A stretch of 64,000 nt of DNA from Buchnera aphidicola (Cinara splendens) (GTDB taxonomy: Bacteria; Pseudomonadota; Gammaproteobacteria; Enterobacterales; Enterobacteriaceae). The stretch covers positions 248,001 to 312,000 of the forward strand of contig NZ_LR217722.1 of NCBI RefSeq assembly GCF_900698975.1, written 5' to 3'. How positions within the stretch are numbered: position 1 is the stretch's first letter; each line of letters opens with the position of its first letter. This document shows, one piece after another, positions 40,727 through 52,315 of this stretch. The notes under the pieces were generated by a model. That model had not been told where the DNA came from. It made no database searches and worked only from the letters and a program-made list of their open reading frames with translations. The position numbers were made by a program, and so were the translations under genes.

Positions 40727-41662
40727 TCAATTCATCAAAATACATTTTGGAATCAATATCCCTAATTTATTTATTACTCCTATCCCCAAAAATATACTAT
40801 TTATTCCTGTAATTACTCGCACTAAACCTGTTTTATATATCTTTAATAAAGATATATTCATTTTTTTTTGAAAATTTTTTACATCTTCATGAAATAATTT
40901 TATCGAAGGATATTTTAAAAATATAGAACTTACAGGTAACAAAAACATGCGCAACATACTATGCGAATAAAAACGATATATTTGATTTATTTTTTTATTT
41001 TCAACAAAATATAAATCAGATAATTTTACTAATTGAGACGAACAATAAGGTCCTACTTGTATCCGACGTAAAAAAACAACATGCGCGCCACATTTTAATC
41101 GTTTACCAATATCTTGCGCTAAACTACGTATATACGTTCCTTTAGAACAAAGTACCGTAAACTCTAAAAAACTGTCAACATATTGAATAAAATTTAATTT
41201 ATAAATTATTATCTCTCTTTTTTTTAGTGGAAGAAATATACCTAATCGAGCATACTTATACAATGGAACTCCATAATATTTGATTGCTGAAAACATAGGT
41301 GGAACTTGTTCTATTTTTCCAATAAAACTATTCAAAATAGAACTAATCTGAGTTTGCGTTACATGTACCAATCGATTTTGTAAAATAGATCCAGATAAAT
41401 CACCAGTAGTAGTAATTACTCCTAATTTTACTATTACATGATATTTTTTTATTGAATTTGTTAAATATTCAGAAAATTTTGTTGCCGAACCAAATAAAAT
41501 AGGTAAAATTCCCGTAGCTAAAGGATCTAAAGATCCTGTATATCCTGCTTTACCAGCATAAAAAATTTTTTTAACATGTTGTAACGCACAGTTAGATGAA
41601 ATACCTTTTGGTTTATCTAGCAACAATATTCCAGAATTATCTTTATTACTTTGATAATCCAT
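40727..41662 (-). CDS. truB: tRNA pseudouridine(55) synthase TruB
   Basis: Makes pseudouridine 55 in the T-loop of all tRNAs (311 residues from the chosen ATG; E. coli 314). It has [14 protein letters not shown], the catalytic-Asp motif [10 protein letters not shown], the [14 protein letters not shown] active-site strand, [13 protein letters not shown], and a C-terminal PUA domain (VRVITGI, FLGIG). GGA eight bases upstream favours 41662 over an ATG 24 bases earlier. It is the one pseudouridine synthase in this window with an unbroken frame. Confidence 0.95.
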   Translation of the reverse strand: MDYQSNKDNSGILLLDKPKGISSNCALQHVKKIFYAGKAGYTGSLDPLATGILPILFGSATKFSEYLTNSIKKYHVIVKLGVITTTGDLSGSILQNRLVHVTQTQISSILNSFIGKIEQVPPMFSAIKYYGVPLYKYARLGIFLPLKKREIIIYKLNFIQYVDSFLEFTVLCSKGTYIRSLAQDIGKRLKCGAHVVFLRRIQVGPYCSSQLVKLSDLYFVENKKINQIYRFYSHSMLRMFLLPVSSIFLKYPSIKLFHEDVKNFQKKMNISLLKIYKTGLVRVITGINSIFLGIGVINKLGILIPKCILMN

Positions 41663-41703
41663 ATTTTTAATCCATATACATATCAATTCAACATTTTTAT
41701 ATA

Positions 41704-42063
41704 CTAATATAACTTGCTTTTTTTAATAAGCTGAGAAATTAATATTCCCTTAGAAAAAGAAACGTCGTGAACAAAGCACAAATTAGGAACAATGCGCAAA
41801 TATATATTTTTGTTTATCAGTGAACGAATAAAACCTGTAGCTTTTTGTAAAATACCTAATATTAATTGTATTTTATGTTTATCTTTGTCATGTAAACACG
41901 TAAAAAATATTTTAGCATAACTTAAATCCGTAGATAATTTTACTTCTACTATTGTTATTAAAAAATTTAATCTAGGATCTCTTATTTTTTGTTGAATAAT
42001 TATAGCAATTTCTTTATGTAAACTACGTTCTAACTTCATAGATCGACTAAAATCTTTTAACAT
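41704..42063 (-). CDS. rbfA: ribosome-binding factor A
   Basis: Cold-shock 30S maturation factor with a KH-like fold (119 residues; E. coli 133). The pattern FSRSMKLERSLHKEIAIIIQQKIRDPRLNFLITIVEVKLSTDLSYAKIFF is a close family match. The C-terminus is shortened, as in many small-genome bacteria. Located between infB and truB, as in E. coli. Confidence 0.95.
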   Translation of the reverse strand: MLKDFSRSMKLERSLHKEIAIIIQQKIRDPRLNFLITIVEVKLSTDLSYAKIFFTCLHDKDKHKIQLILGILQKATGFIRSLINKNIYLRIVPNLCFVHDVSFSKGILISQLIKKSKLY

Positions 42064-42139
42064 ATTATTTCCTATATAAAAAAATATATTTATATAAAAT
42101 CACAAAAATAATTTACAATTTAATATGAAAAGATATTAA

Positions 42140-44347
42140 TCATTTTTTAACCATCTGAAAAACTTCAACAATATCGCCTATGCAAATATCATTATAATTT
42201 TTTACCCCTATACCACATTCAACTCCATGTCGTACTTCTAAAACATCTTCTTTGAATCGACGTAAAGATTCTAACTCTCCTTCATAAATAACAATATTAT
42301 TACGTAATACTCGTATAGGGTTTGTTTTTTTAATAATTCCTTCTTTTACCATACATCCAGCTATTAAACCAAATTTAGGTGCTTTAAATATACTTCTAAC
42401 TTCTGCTAATCCAATTACTATCTGTTTGTCAGAAGGTACAGATAAACCTGATAAAAACGCTTTAATATCATTAATTAAATCATATATTATTGAATAATAC
42501 CTGATATTTAAATTCTCTAATTCTATAATCTTTTTTGCAGAAATATCAGCTCTAACATTAAATCCTACTAACATCGATGTTGTTGTCAAACTTAAACATA
42601 CATCAGTTTCTGTAATTGCCCCCACCCCAGAAGTGATGATATTAACTTTAACAATATTATTAGACATTAAATTCAAAGAATCTGATATTGCTTCTAAAGA
42701 ACCTTGAGTATCTGTTTTTAATATAATATTTAAATTTGAATTTTTTTTTGTACTAACCTTTTCAAATAAATTCTCTAAATCAAATTTTTTTTTATATGAA
42801 AGTTTATTTTCTCTAGATTTTAATTTACGCCACAATGATACTTTTCTAGCCTGTTTTTCATTACGAACCACAAACAATGTATCTCCTGATTTTGGTACTC
42901 CTGATAAACCAAAAACTTCTACCGGAATAGACGGACCAGCTGATAATATAGTTTTATGAAATTCATCTCTAAGTAATTTTATTTTTCCATATTCTAAACC
43001 ACAAATAATTATGTCGTGTACTTTTAGTATGCCTGTATGTACTAATAGGGTAGCTACCGGACCACATTTAGAATCTAAATAGGATTCAATCACTACTCCT
43101 GTAGCCATTCCAGAATATACTGCTGTTAACTCTAACATTTCTGCTTGTAATAAAATTGCAGATAACAAGTTATCAATACCTAAACCGGTTTTAGCTGAAA
43201 CTAAAACAAATATATTGTCTCCCCCTAATTCTTCAGAAACAATTGAATATTTCATTAATTCTTTTTTAATTTTGTCTATATTAGACAGTGTTTTATCAAC
43301 TTTATTAATAGCAACTATTATCGGTACTTGTGCAATATTTGCATGTTGAATTGCTTCTATTGTTTGAGGCATCACGCCATCATCTGCAGCAATTACTAGA
43401 ATAACTATATCAGTAATTTTAGTACCTCTAGCTCGCATAGCCGTAAAAGCAGCATGACCAGGAGTATCTAAAAATGTAATAATACCTTGAGATGTTTTAA
43501 CATGATAAGCTCCAATGCACTGTGTAATTCCACCTGCTTCTTTAGAAGCGACCTTAGTTGATCTAATATAATCTAGTAAAGAAGTCTTTCCGTGATCTAC
43601 ATGTCCAATCATAGTTACTATTGGTGGACGAGACTTTTTCTCAGTATCTCCTAAATAACGATCTTGCATTACAGAAATTTCTAAATCGTTGTCTTGATGC
43701 ATATATACTGTATAACCCATTTCTTCAGCAACTAATTGAGCTGTACTTGGATCTAACATATTATTAATAGTTGATGAAATTCCTAATTTTAGTAATATTT
43801 TAATTAAATAAGAATGCTTTATTGCCATTTTATTAGATAATTCTAATACAGAAACAGCATTTCTAATAATTATCTTCTTGTATACAGTTCCTGTAGGTTT
43901 ATTAAATTTTTGTTGCAAAATAGAGTTCTTAACTGTATATAATTTATTTTTTTTAGGATAATTTGAAAAACGTTTATCAGATCCTTTTAATGAATGAATG
44001 TTATTTTTTTTTTTATTTTTACGAACATTAATAATAGGAACAAATCTTTTTTTATCAACAAAATTATTTTTTTTGTTTGTATCCATAGTAAAAACAGAAT
44101 TAATTTGTTTACTTTTTAAAACATTTTTTTTATTAAATTGATTATGATCTAATATTTTTTTATTCGTAAACTTTTTAAATAAATCACTGTTATTTTTTTT
44201 ATTTAATGCTTTAAAAGGAAGATTGGACTTAACAGATTTTGAATTTATTGGCTGTATAAGTTTTTTTTTTAAATTTATTGATAATTTTTTTTTATCTTTT
44301 TTTAATGATCTATTATCATATTTATCTCTTGATTTTTTCAATTTCAC
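42140..44347 (-). CDS. infB: translation initiation factor IF-2 (short N-terminus)
   Basis: GTPase that delivers initiator tRNA to the 30S subunit. A Lys/Asn-rich linker (1-155) is followed by an IF2_N domain (~160-212) and the G domain with GHVDHGKT (248-255), [12 protein letters not shown] and SAK, and then domains II-IV. The 735 residues compare with 890 in E. coli; the missing part is N-terminal. Translation appears to start at GTG 44347, with GAG about 12 bases upstream. Sequence further upstream in the same frame (…[12 protein letters not shown]) has no usual start codon before a stop, so the start is less sure than the rest. Confidence 0.94.
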   Translation of the reverse strand: MKLKKSRDKYDNRSLKKDKKKLSINLKKKLIQPINSKSVKSNLPFKALNKKNNSDLFKKFTNKKILDHNQFNKKNVLKSKQINSVFTMDTNKKNNFVDKKRFVPIINVRKNKKKNNIHSLKGSDKRFSNYPKKNKLYTVKNSILQQKFNKPTGTVYKKIIIRNAVSVLELSNKMAIKHSYLIKILLKLGISSTINNMLDPSTAQLVAEEMGYTVYMHQDNDLEISVMQDRYLGDTEKKSRPPIVTMIGHVDHGKTSLLDYIRSTKVASKEAGGITQCIGAYHVKTSQGIITFLDTPGHAAFTAMRARGTKITDIVILVIAADDGVMPQTIEAIQHANIAQVPIIVAINKVDKTLSNIDKIKKELMKYSIVSEELGGDNIFVLVSAKTGLGIDNLLSAILLQAEMLELTAVYSGMATGVVIESYLDSKCGPVATLLVHTGILKVHDIIICGLEYGKIKLLRDEFHKTILSAGPSIPVEVFGLSGVPKSGDTLFVVRNEKQARKVSLWRKLKSRENKLSYKKKFDLENLFEKVSTKKNSNLNIILKTDTQGSLEAISDSLNLMSNNIVKVNIITSGVGAITETDVCLSLTTTSMLVGFNVRADISAKKIIELENLNIRYYSIIYDLINDIKAFLSGLSVPSDKQIVIGLAEVRSIFKAPKFGLIAGCMVKEGIIKKTNPIRVLRNNIVIYEGELESLRRFKEDVLEVRHGVECGIGVKNYNDICIGDIVEVFQMVKK

Positions 44348-44674
44348 CGGTAAAATTATCTCTTTATTTAAAGGTAAATTTAACTCATAATTAATATTAT
44401 AAAAATTTTATTAAAAATAATATTTTAATGAATATCCACATAAAACTATACATATAAAATTATTAATATATAAGAATTACTTCCCATGACAATATTTTTT
44501 TAAAATTATTTTTTATACAAATAAAATATTATTATTACATATACAATAAATACCTATGTAAATTAAGTGTTAATTAGCAACACTTATTACATGAATGTTT
44601 TACAAAATATAATAATTATTTTTTAAATTTATAATTACATATATATGTATTGATTATATTATTTAAAATCTAAA
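44348..44674. other. intergenic region nusA/infB, no gene seen
   Basis: About 330 bases between nusA and infB on the minus strand. E. coli has only a short gap here, because IF-2 is longer. Part of this stretch is probably the former 5' end of infB. No strong hairpin was seen. Confidence 0.45.
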
Positions 44675-46162
44675 TTATTTGTGTTCATTAAACCAACAGA
44701 TATTACGAGCTTCCATAATTAATTGTCCAGCTTGAGTAGAAGTCAATACTGAAATATCATTTAAATCATCAATACTTTGTTCAGCTAAGTGTTCTAAAGT
44801 ATATATTTTTTTTTCTGTTAATTTTTGGATTATACACTCATCAATATTTTTTAAACGTAGTAATTCTGAATTTAAAAAATTTTTTTTAAGTTTAGTTACG
44901 AATTTTTCTTGATTTTTTTTTAAAATAAATATTGCTTTTCTCTGTACTCGTAGAATAATATCACTCTTGATACCTTTAACCGATAATAATGTATGTGTAG
45001 GAGCATTAGCAATATCTTGTATTGAAGAAAATCCTGAACGCAGAAGAAGTAAAACATCGTTCTTATTCAAATTTAATTGATTTTTACAAAAACAAAAAAA
45101 ATCTTGTTTCTCTATTTCATTCTGTTCATGTAAATCATTAGAAGTCATGATATTTAACTCCCATCCAGTTAATTGTGATGCTAATCGTACATTTTGTCCG
45201 TTTCTTCCAATAGCCTGTGCTAAATTACATGCTTCAACAGATACATTAATAGTATGAGTATAATCATCTAAAGTAATTGATGAAACATCAGCAGGTGACA
45301 TTGAATTAATAACAAATTTTTCTGGATTTTTGTCCCATAAAATTATATCAATTCTTTCTCCACATAATTCATTAGATACTGCTTGTACTCTGGCCCCTCT
45401 TATACCAACACAAGCACCTACAGGATCAATCCTATTGTCGCACGTTGTAACAGCTATCTTGGATCTTGATCCAGGATCACGTGCAATAGCCTTAATCTCT
45501 ATCAATTGATCTCCAATTTCTGGGACTTCAATTCTAAATAATTCAATCAACATATCTGATTTAGATCGACTAATTAGTAAATATGTTCCACGTGATTCAT
45601 GAGATATATCATACAATAAACCACGAACTCTATCATTAATTCTAAAATTTTCTCTAGGTAACATATCTTCACGCGTAACAATACCTTCAATATTATTACC
45701 AACATCTAAAATAATGTAATCTCTATTAATTTTTTTAACTATTCCAACAATAATTCGACCTTTTTGTTTATAAAAACGATTTACTAGAATTTCGTGCTCT
45801 GCTTCTCTAACTTTTTGTATAATAACTTGTTTAGCTATTTGAGTAGCAATACGATCAAAAATTACAGAATTAATACAATCTTCAACATAATCATGTAACT
45901 GTATAGTTTGATTTTCAAGACGTGCTGCATCTAATGTAATTTCTTTAGTTGGATTAGATACAATATTTACTACTAGCCATCTTCGGTATGTATTATAGCT
46001 ACCATCTTTACGATTTATATACACTCTAAGATTAATATCTTGACCATATTTTTTTTTAGTAGCAATTGCTAAAGCACTTTCTAAAGCTTCAAAAATTTTT
46101 TCTCTTGGAATAGATTTTTCGTGTGAAACAGCATCTACTACAGATAGTATTTCTTTGTTCAT
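44675..46162 (-). CDS. nusA: transcription elongation/termination factor NusA
   Basis: RNA polymerase-binding factor with 495 residues, the same as E. coli. It has an N-terminal polymerase-binding domain, an S1 domain ([28 protein letters not shown]), two KH domains ([47 protein letters not shown]), and the two C-terminal acidic repeats ([30 protein letters not shown]) that contact the alpha subunit C-terminal domain. rimP and metY, which precede it in E. coli, are absent from this locus. Confidence 0.97.
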   Translation of the reverse strand: MNKEILSVVDAVSHEKSIPREKIFEALESALAIATKKKYGQDINLRVYINRKDGSYNTYRRWLVVNIVSNPTKEITLDAARLENQTIQLHDYVEDCINSVIFDRIATQIAKQVIIQKVREAEHEILVNRFYKQKGRIIVGIVKKINRDYIILDVGNNIEGIVTREDMLPRENFRINDRVRGLLYDISHESRGTYLLISRSKSDMLIELFRIEVPEIGDQLIEIKAIARDPGSRSKIAVTTCDNRIDPVGACVGIRGARVQAVSNELCGERIDIILWDKNPEKFVINSMSPADVSSITLDDYTHTINVSVEACNLAQAIGRNGQNVRLASQLTGWELNIMTSNDLHEQNEIEKQDFFCFCKNQLNLNKNDVLLLLRSGFSSIQDIANAPTHTLLSVKGIKSDIILRVQRKAIFILKKNQEKFVTKLKKNFLNSELLRLKNIDECIIQKLTEKKIYTLEHLAEQSIDDLNDISVLTSTQAGQLIMEARNICWFNEHK

Positions 46163-46352
46163 ATCCTTTCCTTTATTCTTAAATTAAAGTGGATGTATTC
46201 AACTAAATAAAAAATTCAAAGAAAAAGAACTTTTGTTTACCTAAGTAGGTATTAGCATTTATTATTAAGAAATTTAAAGATGCACCAAATGCAATAATTC
46301 TTATAATAAACAGTACTAAACAACATTTTTTATATAAAAAATTGTAATAAAA

Positions 46353-46373
46353 AACCCCGATTTTTTCGGGGTT
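46353..46373 (-). terminator. rho-independent terminator after tRNA-Leu(GAG)
   Basis: An 8-bp stem (AACCCCGA/TCGGGGTT) with a 5-base loop, followed on the minus strand by a run of T. It lies about 80 bases downstream of tRNA-Leu(GAG) and is much richer in G+C than its surroundings. It most likely ends the secG-leuU transcript before nusA. Confidence 0.9.
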
Positions 46374-46450
46374 AAAATATTAAATAACTGTTATAATATA
46401 AATAATCATAATAAAAAATAAAGAAAGAAAGAAAAAAGAAACACAATTTA

Positions 46451-46540
46451 TACCGAAGGTGGGAATTGAACCCACACACCTATTTAAAATTAAGTACTAT
46501 CCCCTCAAGATAGCGTGTCTACCAGTTTCACCACTTCGGT
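46451..46540 (-). tRNA. leuU: tRNA-Leu (anticodon GAG)
   Basis: A 90-base class II tRNA on the minus strand. It has acceptor ACCGAAG/CTTCGGT, discriminator A, anticodon stem CTATC/GATAG around TTGAGGG (GAG), a long variable arm and a T-arm of GTGGG-TTCAATT-CCCAC. The first pair is A-U, where E. coli leuU has G-U. No CCA is encoded. The secG-leuU-nusA order matches E. coli. Confidence 0.95.
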
Positions 46541-46682
46541 TAAAATATTAAATATCAATAAAATATACAAATATGTTAATCATCTAATAAAAATAATATT
46601 AAAAACAAATATTTTTATTATAAAAAAAACAATTACTGTTGAAAAATACTGGTATAATATAAATTAACATGATAAATAAAAA

Positions 46683-46931
46683 TTATATTTTTAAATGATT
46701 AATAGTCCATATACTATATCTACATAACAATAAATTGACTATAAAAAATAAAGTTAACAAGACTAAAACCATGTATGTCATAACATAACTTTTTGAATTC
46801 TCGGTAAATAATTGAGAAGAATAATCACTTGTATTAGTAGACAAATTATTTCCAGAACTAAATTGAAACATAATAATCGAAATTAAAAAAAAAGAAATAC
46901 AAATAAATGTAATCAATAAAAAAAGATGCAT
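46683..46931 (-). CDS. secG: protein-export membrane protein SecG
   Basis: Small accessory subunit of the SecYEG translocon (82 residues; E. coli 110). There are two membrane segments: MHLFLLITFICISFFLISIIMFQ and the C-terminal YMVLVLLTLFFIVNLLLC, joined by a Ser/Asn-rich cytoplasmic loop. The ATG at 46931 has GGTG six bases upstream and matches the E. coli N-terminus length; an ATG four codons earlier lacks a site. The long hydrophilic tail of E. coli SecG is gone. Confidence 0.92.
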   Translation of the reverse strand: MHLFLLITFICISFFLISIIMFQFSSGNNLSTNTSDYSSQLFTENSKSYVMTYMVLVLLTLFFIVNLLLCRYSIWTINHLKI

Positions 46932-47790
46932 ATAAAACACCATATATACTATTTAATAATTTTGTATTATATTTTTATAATAAAATAATAAACTGAATTT
47001 ATTATGTATACACTTAAAAAACTAATAAAAATAGTTCTTTTATTTATATATATTATACAATTATATATAAATAAAAGCACTATGTGAAATATTTTTTATA
47101 TGTCTATTAACTAAATGAGATTTATATATTATATATATAACATAATAATAATTATTATATTTTTAAATATAAAAAATATATATTTTTATATAAATTTCTT
47201 GAATAATAAATTTATTTTAAATAAAACATGTCAAAAACATAATTTGTAATAAAAATTTGAAATATAAATAAAAATTTTATTAATAATAAACAAATTAAAA
47301 TATCTTTTTCAAATTATAAATACAATAAGATTTACCTGTATAGTTATTAACTGTTTATAAAAAAAAATATATTTAAAATATTAAAAAATACATATTTTAA
47401 TTACATATTTCTATAAATATATAATTTTTATAAAAAACACAAAAAAATTAAACTTAATACACAATCAATATTGATTATATTAATTAAAAACCATTATACT
47501 TTATTGAATAATATTAAAATGTTTTCTGAAAAATTTAATAAATAATGTTTATTAAACACATATATAAAAAAAATAATGTAAAAAATATTACTACCACAAT
47601 ATATCAATGATATCTATTTGATAAAATAGATATCATTGCATTATTATCAAAATAATTATTATCAATACTTATGTATACATATACATATACATACTTATTA
47701 TAGTAGTGTCTATATAAATATCTAAATTTCTATTCCTATACAAAATTTTTATTGCTGAAAAAATATCAATTAAGATGAATTAAATAAAAT
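46932..47790. other. 860-base intergenic region ftsH/secG, no gene seen
   Basis: About 0.86 kb with no recognisable coding remnant. E. coli has folP and glmM here. It contains a strong perfect hairpin at 47605-47638 and a short run of TATACA repeats around 47674-47694. Nothing else stands out. Confidence 0.5.
47605..47638. repeat. 15-bp perfect hairpin downstream of ftsH
   Basis: Perfect 15-base arms (47605-47619 and 47624-47638) with a GATA tetraloop, including three G-C pairs. It is about 150 bases past the ftsH stop. No U-run follows on the minus strand. It is the longest perfect tight hairpin noticed in the window and may protect or end the ftsH mRNA. Confidence 0.6.
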
Positions 47791-49440
47791 TTAACGTAAA
47801 TTCCAACCATCAGGTTCACGAACTAATTTTCTAGACATTAAATCATCAATTTGTGAAGAATTAATAGTCTCATATTTCATTAAAGCATCTTTCATAGCAT
47901 GTAAAATATCTATATTTTCATGCAAAATTTTTTTTGCGCGTTGATAATTTTCTTTAACTAACAATTGTATTTCTTTATCAATAATACGAATTGTTTTATC
48001 AGAAAAATATTTTAATTTAGACACAGAGTTACCTAAAGAAAAATCTTGATGCTCTTCTGTATATAAAATAGGTCCTAATTTATCTGAAAAACCCCATTTA
48101 GTAATCATTTTTCGCGCTAAATTAGTAGCTACTTTAATATCATGAGATGCTCCAGTAGAAATTTTATTAGATCCATAAATAATTTCTTCTGCTATTCGCC
48201 CACCATACAAAGTAGAGATCTGGCTTTCTAATGTTTGACGATTTAAGCTAAATACATCATCTTTCGGCAAAAATACAGTTACTCCTAAAGATTTTTCACG
48301 TGGAATAATAGTAACTTTATGAACAGGATCATGGTCAGGAACTAATCTACCTACAATAGCATGTCCGGATTCGTGATAAGCAATAGATTCTTTATGACTT
48401 TCTGTCATGACCATAGATCTTCTTTCAGAACCCATCAATATTTTATCTTTAGATTTTTCAAGCTCTATCATAGAAATTGTGGTCTTGTTACAACGAGCTG
48501 CCAATAAAGCTGATTCATTTACTAAATTAGCTAAATCAGCCCCAGAAAAACCAGGAGTACCTCTCGCAATAACCATTGGAACAACGTCATTAGAGATAGC
48601 TACTTTACGCATATGAATTTTTAAAATTTCTTCCCTACCAACAACGTCGGGTAATGGAATTACAATTTGACGATCAAATCTACCTGGTCTCAATAAAGCT
48701 GGATCTAGGACATCTTGTCTATTAGTAGCAGCAATTATAATAACTCCTTCATTACCTTCAAAACCATCCATTTCTACTAATATTTGATTTAATGTTTGCT
48801 CGCGTTCTTCGTTACCCCCACTAACTCCTGTTCCTCTTTTTCTTCCAACAGCATCAATTTCATCTATAAAAATTATACAAGGAGAATGTTTTCTAGAATT
48901 TTTAAACATATCCCTGACACGAGCAGCTCCTATACCGACAAACATTTCCACAAAATCGGAGCCTGAAATTGTAAAAAAAGGAACATTAGCTTCTCCAGCA
49001 ACTGCTTTGGCTAATAATGTTTTTCCAGTTCCTGGGGGACCAACTAGTAAAATTCCTTTAGGAATTTTACCTCCTAATTTTTTAAATTTTTGGGGTTCTT
49101 TTAAATATTCTACTAATTCCGAAATATCTTCTTTTGCTTCGTTACAACCTGCTACATCTAAAAAAGTAATTTTAATGGAATTATCAGATAACATTTTAGC
49201 TTTGCTTTTACCAAAGAACAAAGATCCTATGCCATTACTAATTTGTGAATATTTTAAAAAACAAAAAAACAGCACTATTAATAAAAAAAAAGGAAGCCAA
49301 GACAAAAAAATAGATACTAGAAAATTTTGTTTAACTGGAATTGTATTGGTAATTATAATATCTTTTGTGAATAAAACATCTAATGATTTAATGTTATAAA
49401 CAAACATATTGGTGATATATTGAGTCATATCTTTTCTCAT
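47791..49440 (-). CDS. ftsH: ATP-dependent zinc metalloprotease FtsH, N-terminally truncated
   Basis: Membrane-anchored AAA+ protease that degrades misfolded membrane proteins and regulators. It has 549 residues against 644 in E. coli. The AAA module ([20 protein letters not shown], second region of homology [19 protein letters not shown]) and the zinc motif HESGH are intact. The N-terminus aligns only with the end of the E. coli periplasmic domain, so transmembrane segment 1 and most of that domain are missing. One membrane span remains (~41-62, [20 protein letters not shown]). No frameshifted N-terminus was found upstream. The C-terminal tail is also about 35 residues shorter. Confidence 0.95.
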   Translation of the reverse strand: MRKDMTQYITNMFVYNIKSLDVLFTKDIIITNTIPVKQNFLVSIFLSWLPFFLLIVLFFCFLKYSQISNGIGSLFFGKSKAKMLSDNSIKITFLDVAGCNEAKEDISELVEYLKEPQKFKKLGGKIPKGILLVGPPGTGKTLLAKAVAGEANVPFFTISGSDFVEMFVGIGAARVRDMFKNSRKHSPCIIFIDEIDAVGRKRGTGVSGGNEEREQTLNQILVEMDGFEGNEGVIIIAATNRQDVLDPALLRPGRFDRQIVIPLPDVVGREEILKIHMRKVAISNDVVPMVIARGTPGFSGADLANLVNESALLAARCNKTTISMIELEKSKDKILMGSERRSMVMTESHKESIAYHESGHAIVGRLVPDHDPVHKVTIIPREKSLGVTVFLPKDDVFSLNRQTLESQISTLYGGRIAEEIIYGSNKISTGASHDIKVATNLARKMITKWGFSDKLGPILYTEEHQDFSLGNSVSKLKYFSDKTIRIIDKEIQLLVKENYQRAKKILHENIDILHAMKDALMKYETINSSQIDDLMSRKLVREPDGWNLR

Positions 49441-49657
49441 AACTACAATTTTGTTTATTAATGTATATATTAAAAATTTTATTTGTACTAATTTAAATTA
49501 AAAAAAATACATAATTAATTGAGTATTATATACAGTACATCCGTATAAATTTTAAAATAACAATACCTATATCACTAAAAAATCAAGAAAATTAAATTTT
49601 AATTATATCAGTAAATAACAAACCGCTTTAAATAAATATTAAAAAAAAAATAACAAA

Positions 49658-50287
49658 TTATTTTTTAATTCCTCGAGCTATAACAAAAACTTCTCGAGAA
49701 TTAATACGAGAAGAACATGGCTTAAAAATTTTTACTAATTTAAAAACATCACAAATTTTTTTCATATACATATTAAATCCATAACCTTGAAATAACTTCA
49801 TTATCAAACATCCATTTTTTAATAATACATGCATAGAAATTTTTAAAGCAACATCATTTAATTTAAACATATTAGTATTATCTATAATAGAAAAGCCACT
49901 AACATTAGGAGACATATCAGACATAACAACATTCCAAGAATTTTTTCTTAAATTAAAAAAAATTTTTTTTTGCATACGAATATCAGTAACATCCTCATGA
50001 AAAAAAGTAACATTTTTTAACGGACGCATTGGTAAAATATCATATGCGAAAATAATTCCTGAATTTCCAATTTTTTGAAGAGCATATTCTGACCAACCTC
50101 CAGGATTAGATCCTAAATCTATCACTTTCATTCCAATATTAAAAATTTTTTCTGATTCATTAATTTCTTTTAATTTAAACCACGCTCTAGATCTCAAATT
50201 TTTTTTATTTCTTGCTCGTATATACGGATCTGCAAAATGTTTTTTTAACCAATTATTAGAATTTTTTGATTTTTTTTTTGCAATCAT
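49658..50287 (-). CDS. rlmE: 23S rRNA (uridine(2552)-2'-O)-methyltransferase RlmE (FtsJ/RrmJ)
   Basis: Methylates U2552 in the A loop of 23S rRNA, a late step of 50S assembly. Its 209 residues equal the E. coli length, and the catalytic tetrad falls at the same numbers: Lys38 (AWFK), Asp124 (SDMSPN), Lys164 (IMKLFQG) and Glu199 (SREVF). The SAM-binding motif is DLGSNPGGW. Upstream of ftsH on the same strand, as in E. coli. Confidence 0.97.
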   Translation of the reverse strand: MIAKKKSKNSNNWLKKHFADPYIRARNKKNLRSRAWFKLKEINESEKIFNIGMKVIDLGSNPGGWSEYALQKIGNSGIIFAYDILPMRPLKNVTFFHEDVTDIRMQKKIFFNLRKNSWNVVMSDMSPNVSGFSIIDNTNMFKLNDVALKISMHVLLKNGCLIMKLFQGYGFNMYMKKICDVFKLVKIFKPCSSRINSREVFVIARGIKK

Positions 50288-50573
50288 AATATTTTGTAAA
50301 AATACACACTATCAATATGTAAAAATTACATATATTGATTTAACTTAAAATTTTTAAAATAATTTATAAATGTTTTATAAATATAAATTTTGTTAAAAAT
50401 ATCAATATACATACCATTTATAAAAATTTTTATATAAAATATTTTCATAGAAAATAAAAAATTTTTATATATAATAAAATTATTTAAATTGTTGAAACAT
50501 ATGTTACTGTAAAAATCAACATTTTAAAAAAATTAATAAAAAACTATATATTTTGAAAATAAAATTATATATT

Positions 50574-51059
50574 TTAAATATATTCAATTTTTTTAATTAA
50601 ATATTCTACTAAACCTGTAGGAGTACTTACTGTAATTCTATCGTTCTTTTTTCTTCCAATTAACGCACGAGACATAGGTGAGTAAACAGAAATTGAATAT
50701 TCTTTACAATTCGCTTCGTCATCACCAACAATAGTATACACGAAAGTATTATTAGTACATATTTGTAATACCGTTACTGTGGCTCCAAAAATAACAACAC
50801 CTCGAAAAGGTATTTTTGTAACATCAATAATTTCTGAACATAATAACTTATTTTCAATTTCACAAATTTTATTTTCACAAAAACTCTGTTCTTCACGAGC
50901 TGCATGGTACTCTGCATTTTCTTTTAGATCACCCAACTGCCGAGCATTAGAAATTGCTTCTACAATCAATGGTCGTGTAATATATTTTAATTTATTTAAT
51001 TCAGATTTAAGTTTATTAAAACCCCGTAATGTCATTGGAACTTTTTTAAACAAGCCCAT
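50574..51059 (-). CDS. greA: transcription elongation factor GreA
   Basis: Rescues backtracked RNA polymerase by stimulating transcript cleavage (161 residues; E. coli 158). The N-terminal coiled coil contains the tip motif GDLKENAEYHAAREEQ with the acidic residues that act at the polymerase active site. The C-terminal FKBP-like domain has VIFGATVTVL, VGDDEA and SPMSRALIG. GGAG is only two bases before the ATG at 51059; a TTG two codons later (51053) has better spacing and may be the true start. Confidence 0.96.
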   Translation of the reverse strand: MGLFKKVPMTLRGFNKLKSELNKLKYITRPLIVEAISNARQLGDLKENAEYHAAREEQSFCENKICEIENKLLCSEIIDVTKIPFRGVVIFGATVTVLQICTNNTFVYTIVGDDEANCKEYSISVYSPMSRALIGRKKNDRITVSTPTGLVEYLIKKIEYI

Positions 51060-51493
51060 TACTCCTTTACATTAACATAAAAAATGCAATCTAATTCATA
51101 TACATAATTTGTATATTATGATGTCATTACAAAAAACTATATAAAAATATTATAAATCATATTTAGTATGATACTATGTTAATATTATATAATATAATAA
51201 ATAATTATATATATTTATTCTAAATAGATTTATTAATAAATAAAAATTATTTTTGTAAAAAATACAGCATAGAAAATATAGAAAAATAATTTATTATAAA
51301 AAATAAAAAAAAGAATTTTTAATATATCTTTAAAAACATTTTTTCAAAAATTAAAATTATCAATAAAAATATTGTATATAAAAATATTTTTATCAATAAA
51401 AATGATTTAATCATATAATTAAAAAATAAAGGATATAAAAATCAATAAAATTAATTTTTATATAAACTAATATATAACTATAGAGTAATAAAT
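51060..51493. other. divergent intergenic region greA/ibaG, no gene seen
   Basis: About 430 bases between divergent greA and ibaG, without a recognisable gene or strong structure. A direct repeat of AAAAATATT-like words occurs near 51363-51400 but is low complexity. Confidence 0.45.
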
Positions 51494-51739
51494 ATGCAGT
51501 TAGATAAAATCCAATACGCTATTAAAAATCAATTAAACCTAAAAAAAGTATTAATATTAAATCATAATAATCATGTTTTAATTACTGCTATAGGAGATTC
51601 GTTTATCGGAATGAATTCGTTAAAAAGACAAAAATCTATATATAAAATATTAATGCCATATTTTTTAACTAAAGAAATCCATGCAATACAAATTCAAACG
51701 TATACTATATCTGAATGGAATAAAAAACAAAAAAAATAA
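51494..51739 (+). CDS. ibaG: BolA-family protein IbaG (YrbA)
   Basis: Small protein of 81 residues with the BolA fold. BolA-type proteins bind monothiol glutaredoxin (Grx4) and take part in iron-sulfur cluster handling. The segment IGDSFIGMNSLKRQKSIYKILMPYF matches the E. coli [23 protein letters not shown] block, and HAIQIQTYTISEW matches the C-terminal strand; the family His before it is kept. In E. coli murA follows; it is missing here. Confidence 0.9.
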   Translation: MQLDKIQYAIKNQLNLKKVLILNHNNHVLITAIGDSFIGMNSLKRQKSIYKILMPYFLTKEIHAIQIQTYTISEWNKKQKK

Positions 51740-52315
51740 AAAATAAATTATATATACATATAAAAATTTTTATGAAATATATTTTAAAAATTTATGTTAT
51801 GATTTATTTAAAATATAAAAAATTTTTTAGTAAAATATTTAATTTTATTCAAAAAAAATAAAAAAATTTTAATAAAACATCATATTTTATTTTTAATATT
51901 AAAACTATATATCTAATAATCGTATTATGTATAGAAATCAATATATTATCATATAACAATATATATCATATACTTACATATATTTATATATTAAATATGT
52001 TTTTAATAAAAATACTTAAAATTATAAAAAATATTCATATTAATTAACATTAATAAAAAATATTTTAACAATAATAATTTCTATACACATTAAATTCATA
52101 TATTATATACATGTAATTAACCCTTATAATATAAATTATATAAAAATTTACATAATTTTTATATAATAATAGTATCATTTAATTTTTAAAAAATACATTT
52201 TAATTTTTACATTTTATTGAAATAAAAAATAAAAAACATTAAACATCAAGATGAATGTTTTAATAAATAAAATTTTTCATTATTAACCTGTAATATAATA
52301 TCTAGAGAAAAAATT
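51740..52315. other. 580-base intergenic region ibaG/rplU, no gene seen
   Basis: Extremely A+T-rich stretch with no credible coding frame. murA follows ibaG in E. coli, and this gap may be its former site. The rplU promoter must lie in its right part but cannot be identified by eye. Confidence 0.5.

Noticed and set aside
47674-47694. Short TATACA tandem run as a possible CRISPR or functional repeat
   Set aside because: About three and a half copies of a 6-base A/T unit without spacers; simple sequence drift.
48407-49399. Plus-strand open frames across ftsH (and similar antisense frames over trxB-to-ffh genes)
   Set aside because: Shadows of strongly conserved genes on the opposite strand.
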